Notes under the pieces: model-generated
What the model was told of the DNA's origin: nothing
Seen by the model: only the letters and a program-made list of their open reading frames with translations
The model's database searches: none
Shown here: positions 58,274-64,000 of the stretch, piece by piece
Layout of the letters: the number at the start of each line of letters is the position of its first letter
Numbering within the stretch: position 1 is the stretch's first letter
Source: Paenibacillus tyrphae
GTDB taxonomy: Bacteria; Bacillota; Bacilli; Paenibacillales; NBRC-103111
Reading direction: 5' to 3'
DNA: 64,000 nt
NCBI RefSeq assembly: GCF_024158745.1
Contig: NZ_JAMZAW010000009.1
Coordinates: 124,001-188,000 of the forward strand
Position numbers and translations under genes: made by a program

Positions 58274-59251
58274 ATGAACGCTTTACTTGAGGTTCAGGGA
58301 CTGCAAACGGAGTTCGTCACCCGTTCCGGCGTGGTGAGGGCGGTCGACGGGGTCGATCTGGTGCTTCACAAGGGGGAGACCTTGGGGGTCGTCGGCGAAT
58401 CGGGCTGCGGCAAAAGCGTCACCTCCATGTCGATCATGGGGCTGCTTCCCAAGGGGGTCAGCCGGATTGCTGGCGGAGACATCCGGTATGACGGCACAAG
58501 CCTGCTCTCCCTGTCCGCCGCGGAGCTGCGGAAAATTCGCGGCAACAAGATGGCGATGATTTTTCAAGAGCCGATGACCTCGCTCAACCCGGTGTTCAAG
58601 ATCGGTTCGCAAATTGCAGAGTCGGTCCGCTTTCATATGAAGGTGAGCAAGAAGGAAGCCTGGAGCAAGGCGGTCGAGATGCTGACCAAGGTAGGCATTC
58701 CCCGTCCCGAGCAGATCGCCATGGAATATCCGCACCAGCTCTCTGGAGGGATGCGGCAGCGGGTCATGATCGCCATGGCGATGGCGTGCGGCCCCGAGGT
58801 GCTGATCGCCGACGAGCCGACGACCGCGCTCGATGTGACGATTCAAGCGCAAATTCTGGACCTGATGCGCGAGCTGCAGGAAGCGCAGGGAACGGCCGTG
58901 CTGCTCATTACCCATGACCTCGGCGTCGTGGCGGAGACGTGCCAGCGGGTCGTGGTGATGTATGCCGGGCAGGTGGTCGAGGAAACCGATGTGAAGACGC
59001 TGTTCCGGCAGCCGAAGCATCCGTATACCCGGGGACTGCTGGCTTCCTTGCCGCAGCTAGCGGGCGAGCAGCACCGTCTTGAGCCGATTCCCGGCAGCGT
59101 GCCGAATCCGGCGGAGATGCCCAAGGGGTGCCGGTTCGCTCCCCGCTGCGCTTTCCGGACGGATGCATGCGATACCGTGCCTCCGCAGCTGCAAGAGGTC
59201 GAGGCCGGGCACAAATGCCGCTGCTTGCTCGTTCAGGAGGGACTATTATGA
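58274..59251 (+). CDS. peptide ABC transporter ATPase, DppD-type
   Basis: An ATPase of 325 residues: Walker A GESGCGKS near residue 40, signature [20 protein letters not shown], Walker B ([12 protein letters not shown]), and the C-terminal oligopeptide-transport extension with Cys residues ([20 protein letters not shown]). The cysteines may bind an Fe-S cluster, as in DppD. Its stop overlaps the next ATPase start (ATGA). Confidence 0.92.
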   Translation: MNALLEVQGLQTEFVTRSGVVRAVDGVDLVLHKGETLGVVGESGCGKSVTSMSIMGLLPKGVSRIAGGDIRYDGTSLLSLSAAELRKIRGNKMAMIFQEPMTSLNPVFKIGSQIAESVRFHMKVSKKEAWSKAVEMLTKVGIPRPEQIAMEYPHQLSGGMRQRVMIAMAMACGPEVLIADEPTTALDVTIQAQILDLMRELQEAQGTAVLLITHDLGVVAETCQRVVVMYAGQVVEETDVKTLFRQPKHPYTRGLLASLPQLAGEQHRLEPIPGSVPNPAEMPKGCRFAPRCAFRTDACDTVPPQLQEVEAGHKCRCLLVQEGLL

Positions 59252-60213
59252 GCGCATTGCTGGAGATTCGCAATCTGAAGAAGCACTATCCGATCCACAA
59301 AGGCTTATTTTCCAAGCAGGTGGGCGTCGTCAAAGCGGTGGACGGCGTGAGCCTGACCATCGAAAAAGGCGAGACGCTGGCGATCGTCGGGGAATCCGGC
59401 TGCGGCAAATCGACGACGGGCCGTTCGATTCTGCGTCTCATCGAGCCGACCGAAGGCGACATTTTCTTCGAAGGAACCGACGTGCGCAAGCTGTCCCCGG
59501 AGGAAATGCGCAAGTTCCGCACGAAGATGCAAATCGTGTTCCAGGATCCGTACGCTTCGCTCGATCCGCGGTGGACGGTGCAGCAGACGCTGGAGGAGCC
59601 GCTCCGCACGCACGAGAAGCTGCCCGAGGACGAGCTTAAGCGCCGCGTTGCGGAGCTGATGGAAGTTGTGGGACTGTCCTCGTACCATGCCCACCGTTAC
59701 CCGCACGAGTTTTCCGGCGGGCAGCGGCAGCGGATCGGGATTGCCCGCGCGCTTGCGCTGAAGCCGAAATTCATCGTATGCGACGAGCCGGTGTCCGCGC
59801 TGGACGTGTCCATCCGGGCCCAGGTGCTCAATCTGATGCAGGAGCTGCAGGAGCAATTTTCGCTCACGTACATGTTTATTTCGCATGATCTGTCCGTCGT
59901 GAAGTTCATCAGCGACCGGGTCGGGGTGATGTACTTGGGCCGCATGGTGGAGCTGGCGCCAACCCAAGAGCTGTACGACAAGCCGCTGCATCCTTACACG
60001 CAGGCGCTGATGTCAGCCCTGCCCGTGCCCGATCCCGAAACGAAGCGGGAGCGAATTATTTTGACCGGCGATGTGCCGAATCCGCAAAATCCCCCGGCCG
60101 GGTGTGCGTTCCATACCCGGTGCCCGGTAGCCAAGCCCGAATGCGGGAGCGTCCCGCCCGAATGGAAGGAAGTCTCTCCCGGGCGGAGCGTGGCTTGTCA
60201 CTTGTATTCATGA
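59248..60213 (+). CDS. peptide ABC transporter ATPase, DppF-type
   Basis: An ATPase of 321 residues: Walker [15 protein letters not shown], signature [20 protein letters not shown], Walker [14 protein letters not shown]-terminal Cys-containing extension ([20 protein letters not shown]). I start at ATG 59248, overlapping the DppD-type stop. The two ATPases complete the importer. Confidence 0.92.
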   Translation: MSALLEIRNLKKHYPIHKGLFSKQVGVVKAVDGVSLTIEKGETLAIVGESGCGKSTTGRSILRLIEPTEGDIFFEGTDVRKLSPEEMRKFRTKMQIVFQDPYASLDPRWTVQQTLEEPLRTHEKLPEDELKRRVAELMEVVGLSSYHAHRYPHEFSGGQRQRIGIARALALKPKFIVCDEPVSALDVSIRAQVLNLMQELQEQFSLTYMFISHDLSVVKFISDRVGVMYLGRMVELAPTQELYDKPLHPYTQALMSALPVPDPETKRERIILTGDVPNPQNPPAGCAFHTRCPVAKPECGSVPPEWKEVSPGRSVACHLYS

Positions 60214-60259
60214 TAAATTTAAAAGTGATGGGCAATTTTGGGTTTGGGGGCAAAAGGTC

Positions 60260-61048
60260 ATGCTGAAAACATTAGATAATGCGCTGGAGCTTTTGGAATA
60301 TTTTACGAGAGAAACGCCGTCATGGGGCGTGCGGGAATTGGCGAAAGAGATGGACATGAGCCACTCGATCGTTCATCGCATCTTGACGACCTTCGAGTCC
60401 CGCGGATTCCTGATTCAGAACGACGAAACGAAAAAGTACGAGCTGGGAACAAAGCTGTGGGAATACGGTTCGATTATCAGGGATAACCTCCGTATTTCCG
60501 ATGTAATCCTGCCCGTTATGCATATATTGTCCGAGGAAACGGGAGAATCTGTTTTCCTCACTTGGCTGGACGATCATGAAGGGATCTGCGTGGAGATCGC
60601 GGAAAGTCAGCAACGAATCAAATATGCGATGTCCGCGGTCGGAGACCGGACGCCGCTCTATGCCGGGGCCTCCAACAAAGTCATTATGGCGTACTTGCCG
60701 AAGGCCGATCAGGAGGCGATCATCGACAAGGGCTTGAAGCCCAAAACCGGCAAGACGGTCATCGATCCCGAGAAGCTGATGGAGGATTTGGCGGCGATTC
60801 GCAAGGCGGGCTGGGCTTACTCCGTCGGAGAATACTCCGACGCGACATTCGGGATTGCACTTCCAATTTTTAACAAACGGCGAGAAATCGTGGCGTCGCT
60901 TACGCTCGCCGGACCGGAGTACCGGATGCCGGAAGCGAAAGTGTCGGAGGTGCTGGATATGATGCGCAGAAAGCGCGACGAGATTGAAGCGTGCCTGCAT
61001 AAGCTGAGCATCTCGTCGGTTGCCGGAAGGCGTCATCCAATATCCTGA
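60260..61048 (+). CDS. IclR-family regulator
   Basis: A protein of 262 residues. The N-terminal winged helix (LRELAKEMDMSHSIVHRILT pattern as VRELAKEMDMSHSIVHRILT) is followed by a GAF-like effector domain (LYAGASNKVIMAYLPKADQE; YSVGEYSDATFGIALPIFNK). The gene sits in the middle of the peptide operon, so it probably controls that operon. The palindrome at 53199-53217 is a candidate site. AAAAGG precedes the start. The effector is likely a breakdown product of the imported compound. Confidence 0.87.
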   Translation: MLKTLDNALELLEYFTRETPSWGVRELAKEMDMSHSIVHRILTTFESRGFLIQNDETKKYELGTKLWEYGSIIRDNLRISDVILPVMHILSEETGESVFLTWLDDHEGICVEIAESQQRIKYAMSAVGDRTPLYAGASNKVIMAYLPKADQEAIIDKGLKPKTGKTVIDPEKLMEDLAAIRKAGWAYSVGEYSDATFGIALPIFNKRREIVASLTLAGPEYRMPEAKVSEVLDMMRRKRDEIEACLHKLSISSVAGRRHPIS

Positions 61049-61145
61049 CAAAGAATGTAAGCATTCCCGCCCGCTGATCGCCGATCGCCGACTGCCGATC
61101 GATCGGAAAAACGCAAGTTTTTGAAGAGGAGAGGGGAATGACACC

Positions 61146-62093
61146 ATGTCTTTACAGCAAACGCTGCTTGTCTATGAAACGATGGATAGCGCTTATGTCA
61201 ACGGGCATCACATCAAAGAGCTGTTCGCCGCCTATCCGGAGGTAGAGGTCTCCGTCCAGACGGTGCAGGGCGAGAAGGGATCGACCGATTTTGTCAAAAT
61301 CGTCATCCCGGGCACGAAAGGGAAGCGAAGCGGCGGGTCCGCGCCGACCTTCGGCATTATCGGACGGCTTGGCGGCATCGGAGCCCGCCCGTCCCGGATC
61401 GGCATCGTGTCCGATGCGGACGGCGCCGTGGCTGCGGTGGCTAGCGCGCTGAAGCTGGCGGACATGAAGCGGAAGGGCGATCATCTCCAAGGCGACGTGA
61501 TCGTCACGACCCATATCTGCCCGGATGCGCCGACCCGGCCGCATGAGCCGGTCGATTTCATGGACTCTCCCGTCGATATACTGACCATGAATCAATATGA
61601 GGTCGTGCCGGAGATGGAAGCGATCCTGTCCATCGATACGACGAAGGGCAACCGGGTCATCAACCATAAAGGCATTACCATTTCGCCGACCGTGAAGGAA
61701 GGCTATATTTTGCGGATCAGCGACGACTTGCTGCGCATTATGGAGATGACGACCGGTCAGCACCCGGTCACCTTCCCGATTACGATGCAGGACATCACGC
61801 CTTACGGCAACGATTTGTACCATATCAACAGCATCCTGCAGCCTGCGGTCGCCACGAATGCGCCAGTAGTCGGTTTGGCAATCACCGCGCAATCGACCGT
61901 TCCGGGCTGCGGCACGGGGGCAAGTCACGAGGTAGATATCGCCGCCGCAGTGAAATTCGCGGTCGAGACGGCGAAGGAAGTCACGAACGGCACCTGCTCC
62001 TTCTACAGCAAGGACGAATTTGCGAAAATTCAGCAGCTTTACGGCTCGATGAAGGTTCTTCAGACGATGGGCGGCACGTCCGTCAACGCCTAA
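61146..62093 (+). CDS. DUF1177-family protein
   Basis: A protein of 315 residues. I recognise the overall plan of DUF1177: SLQQTLLVYETMDSAYVNGH at the N-terminus, a Gly-rich APTFGIIGRLGGIGARPSRI, and GDVIVTTHICPDAPTRPHEP followed by VDFMDSPVD. There is no signal peptide. The THICPDAPTRPHEPVDFMD stretch, with two His, a Cys and two Asp, looks like a metal or catalytic site. The family is uncharacterised but repeatedly found with AroM and peptide transporters. GAGGAGAGGGG precedes the start. Confidence 0.75.
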   Translation: MSLQQTLLVYETMDSAYVNGHHIKELFAAYPEVEVSVQTVQGEKGSTDFVKIVIPGTKGKRSGGSAPTFGIIGRLGGIGARPSRIGIVSDADGAVAAVASALKLADMKRKGDHLQGDVIVTTHICPDAPTRPHEPVDFMDSPVDILTMNQYEVVPEMEAILSIDTTKGNRVINHKGITISPTVKEGYILRISDDLLRIMEMTTGQHPVTFPITMQDITPYGNDLYHINSILQPAVATNAPVVGLAITAQSTVPGCGTGASHEVDIAAAVKFAVETAKEVTNGTCSFYSKDEFAKIQQLYGSMKVLQTMGGTSVNA

Positions 62094-62131
62094 TACCCGG
62101 TCCGGATCGGATACCGCTGGCAGAAACGGAG

Positions 62132-62812
62132 ATGGCTGAAGTGAAGAAATTAGGTACCGTCACCATCGGGCAAGCGCCCCGCCCGGACGTGACCCCGATT
62201 TTGGAGCGGCACTTGGGGGATCGGGTTGAACTGCTTCAGGTCGGCGTTCTGGATGGGATGACGAAGCAAGAGATCGCCGCCTCGCTATCTCCGGGCCCGG
62301 AACATTATGTGCTGACCTCGCGGCTGGCCAACGGCGATGCCGTCGTGATGGCAAGGGAAAAAATCGCGCCGGTGCTGCAGCAAAAGATCGATTGGCTCGA
62401 GGAGCTGGGCTGCCGGCAAATTGTTATTCTCTGCACGGGGGTATTCGACGGATTGAAGACGAAGGAAGCCCGTCTGCTGGAGCCCGACGAGTTGCTTGCT
62501 CCGATCGTCGCGGCGATGGTTCGCGGCATGCGTTTCGGCGTCCTCGTTCCTTTGGCCGAGCAACAGGAGGCCTTGGCGGAGAAATGGCGACATCGCGGGC
62601 TTGACCCGTTCATCGCGGCCGCTTCGCCATATGACTTCAGGGAAAAGCAGGCGCTTGCCGCATGCGCGCAGCTGAAGGAACAGGCGGACATCGTGCTGCT
62701 CGATTGCATGGGATATACGGAAGCGATGAGGGCGTTTGTCGCCAGGCATACGGGGCTGCCCGTGATTTTGTCCAATGCGCTGCTGGCCAAGGTGGTTTCG
62801 GAGATGATCTGA
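62132..62812 (+). CDS. AroM-family protein
   Basis: A protein of 226 residues. The AroM start is clear (LGTVTIGQAPRPDVTPILER followed by HLGDRVELLQVGVLDGM). Cys-containing QIVILCTGVFDGLK and VLLDCMGYTEAMRA are spaced as in aspartate/glutamate racemase-like folds, with two Cys that could act as racemase-type bases. AroM was named for its place next to aroL in E. coli, and its role is unknown. In this operon a racemase or related function on an amino acid derived from the imported peptide is a fair hypothesis. Confidence 0.78.
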   Translation: MAEVKKLGTVTIGQAPRPDVTPILERHLGDRVELLQVGVLDGMTKQEIAASLSPGPEHYVLTSRLANGDAVVMAREKIAPVLQQKIDWLEELGCRQIVILCTGVFDGLKTKEARLLEPDELLAPIVAAMVRGMRFGVLVPLAEQQEALAEKWRHRGLDPFIAAASPYDFREKQALAACAQLKEQADIVLLDCMGYTEAMRAFVARHTGLPVILSNALLAKVVSEMI

Positions 62813-62848
62813 GAGGCAAGTCAAATTCGCAAGATAGGAAGTTATGCT

Positions 62849-63796
62849 ATGGATACGTCTTTGATCAAAGTAAGCAGCGGCCTGCTGCAAAGCTGCCTTG
62901 GACTCAAGCCGCACGAGAAGCTGCTGGTTGTCGCCGACGACCGGAAGAAAGACATTGGCGAAGCGTTGTACGAGGCGGGGAAGCAGCTCGGCGCCGAGGC
63001 GATGCTGATGGTGATGAAGGAGCGGGAGAAGTCGGGACAAGAGCCGCCGTCTCCGGTCAGCGAGGCGATGAAGCAGGCCGATGTCGTCATCTGCGCCACT
63101 GAGCATTCCCTTACCCATACGAAAGCGCGCAAAGAGGCGGCGGCGCAAGGAGCCCGCTTGGCAACGATGCCGGGCATTACCCGGGATATGTTCCTGGAAG
63201 GTGCGATAGCCGCCGATTACGATAAAGTCAAGCAGGTTACCGAGCAAGTGGCCGATCTCCTCAGCCGCGGCAAGCGGGTACGGATCGAGAAGGACGGCAA
63301 GGTATTGACCTTCTCGATCGAAGGGCGCAGCGGCATTCCGAGCACCGGCGTCTACGTGAGTCCAGGAGAGTCGGGGAATCTGCCGTCCGGAGAAGGCTAT
63401 ATCGCCCCGGTGGAAGGGACCGCTTCGGGACAACTCGTGGTCGACGGCTCGATTGCGGACATCGGCAAGCTCCATAGTCCGGTGACGATCACGGTGGACA
63501 ACGGGCGCCTTACCGATGCGCAGGGAGAAGCTGCCGCGGAGCTGCTTCGGAAGCTCGGCGATGGCCAAGGCCGGCTCCTCGGCGAGTTCGGCATCGGCAC
63601 CAACGACAAGGCCAGAATTACCGGCGTCGTGCTGGAAGACGAGAAGGTGTACGGCACGATCCATGTGGCCTTCGGCAGCAACCACACGTTCGGCGGAACC
63701 GTTGAAGCCGGGGTCCATATCGATTTGGTCGTGAACCGGCCTGACGTCTATATCGACGATGTGCTTATTTTAGACAAAGGCAGGCTGCAGGTTTAA
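62849..63796 (+). CDS. M29-like aminopeptidase
   Basis: A protein of 315 residues. The two-metal site of M29/thermophilic aminopeptidases is recognisable: Glu in NLPSGEGYIAPVEG, Glu in LLGEFGIGTN, His residues in TIHVAFGSNHTFGG, and Asp in GVHIDLVVNRP. The N-terminal half (GLKPHEKLLVVADDRKKDIG) matches the same fold. The length is shorter than classical M29 enzymes (~410), which is usual for the group linked to AroM and DUF1177. It should release N-terminal residues from imported peptides in the cytosol. Confidence 0.8.
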   Translation: MDTSLIKVSSGLLQSCLGLKPHEKLLVVADDRKKDIGEALYEAGKQLGAEAMLMVMKEREKSGQEPPSPVSEAMKQADVVICATEHSLTHTKARKEAAAQGARLATMPGITRDMFLEGAIAADYDKVKQVTEQVADLLSRGKRVRIEKDGKVLTFSIEGRSGIPSTGVYVSPGESGNLPSGEGYIAPVEGTASGQLVVDGSIADIGKLHSPVTITVDNGRLTDAQGEAAAELLRKLGDGQGRLLGEFGIGTNDKARITGVVLEDEKVYGTIHVAFGSNHTFGGTVEAGVHIDLVVNRPDVYIDDVLILDKGRLQV

Positions 63797-63844
63797 CCCG
63801 GTGAGCTTGCTCAAAACCGAAGCGCTGTTAAAGGGGGAAGCGGT

Positions 63845-63925
63845 ATGTTCTTTTTCCTTAACTGCGCTTTTCCTTTTGCGCCGAACTTGCTTCGAGGAGC
63901 CATTTCCATTTACAATTTTCTTTAA
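63845..63925 (+). CDS. possible 26-residue peptide
   Basis: ATG 63845 has AAAGGGGGAAG upstream, and the frame gives a hydrophobic peptide starting MFFFLNCAFPFAPNLL. It may be a leader peptide or a chance frame between two genes. Confidence 0.2.
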   Translation: MFFFLNCAFPFAPNLLRGAISIYNFL

Positions 63926-63966
63926 GGAGAAAACGGCCGGTTGATTCCACATATGAGGTGCATGTT

Positions 63967-64000
63967 ATGTCATTTCAACCTGTGAACGCTTCATTTTTTC
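63967..64000 (+). CDS. 5' end of a gene running off the right edge
   Basis: ATG 63967 lies behind GAGGTG and the frame reads MSFQPVNASFF to the edge. It follows the peptide operon in the same direction, so it may be its next member. Eleven codons do not allow an assignment. Confidence 0.45.
   Translation, partial: MSFQPVNASFF

Noticed and set aside
62285-63718. 477-codon frame on the minus strand
   Set aside because: Antisense shadow of the GC-rich AroM and M29 genes, which have clear family motifs; the frame has no ribosome binding site and a composition rich in Arg, His and Leu typical of shadows.

Overview
The window looks like a chromosomal segment of a spore-forming Gram-positive bacterium of the Paenibacillaceae (Paenibacillus-like). 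The basis is strong Shine-Dalgarno sites, sigma-A promoters with TTGACA/TATAAT boxes, a perfect catabolite-responsive element, Spo0E and AbrB-type regulators, CotF-like spore coat proteins, copper-amine-oxidase-type stalk domains, cadherin-like repeat proteins and many lipoproteins. No rRNA, tRNA or CRISPR array was seen. Two AT-rich accessory islands (about 1-8 kb and 47.6-49.4 kb) stand out against the otherwise GC-richer sequence.

Layout. 0-8 kb: an accessory arm with decayed genes, small lipoproteins, a frameshifted lipoprotein, a secreted HNH nuclease toxin with an overlapping SUKH immunity gene, and an RRNPP-type peptide receptor followed by an unlisted 43-residue signal-peptide precursor. 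A Spo0E phosphatase and an AbrB-HTH fusion come next. 7.6-11.7 kb: a MarR regulator divergent from an amidohydrolase, with both promoters and operators readable, then a TetR/serine hydrolase pair. 11.7-13.3 kb: two low-complexity proteins, one with a 45-bp tandem repeat and one rich in Gln. 13.4-21.8 kb: uracil permease, TetR plus cytochrome P450, a stalk-domain protein, two SnoaL-like proteins, an FMN reductase divergent from an ArsR-AHSA1 fusion, and the first copy of a palindromic MITE-like element. 22-30 kb: glpT with promoter and cre, YjdM, GNAT, a tail-collar protein, a collagen-like surface protein and a VanY-like/VanR-like/VanS-like cassette bracketed by a duplicated promoter region. 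29.8-35 kb: a carbohydrate ABC system with an embedded HlyD-like adaptor and a stalk-domain protein. 35-40.6 kb: treA-treR followed by an ABC sugar importer, with paired TreR-type operators. 40.6-47.4 kb: the second MITE copy, MgtC, an SDR-like protein, a cadherin-like/dockerin-like protein, carbonic anhydrase, a WYL regulator, DinB and EVE. 47.4-49.4 kb: an AT-rich island with a secreted bacteriocin-like protein. 49.5-53 kb: SDR, LysR, UppP and two coat proteins. 53.1-63.8 kb: one long operon for peptide import with an M20 hydrolase, IclR, DUF1177, AroM and an M29-like aminopeptidase.

How the genes may work together. The left arm combines cell-cell signalling, sporulation-timing regulators and an antibacterial toxin. 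The middle holds small inducible detoxification or modification units, each with its own repressor and operator. The two sugar ABC loci encode no ATPase and so presumably use a shared MsmX-type ATPase. The final operon appears to import a peptide-like compound and hydrolyse it in the cytosol.

The most unusual features are: the 213-215-bp element inserted at terminator hairpins and flanked by duplicated hairpins at both sites; the receptor/peptide pair; the trehalose-6-phosphate-hydrolase-type enzyme coupled to an ABC importer rather than a phosphotransferase; and the DUF1177/AroM peptide operon.
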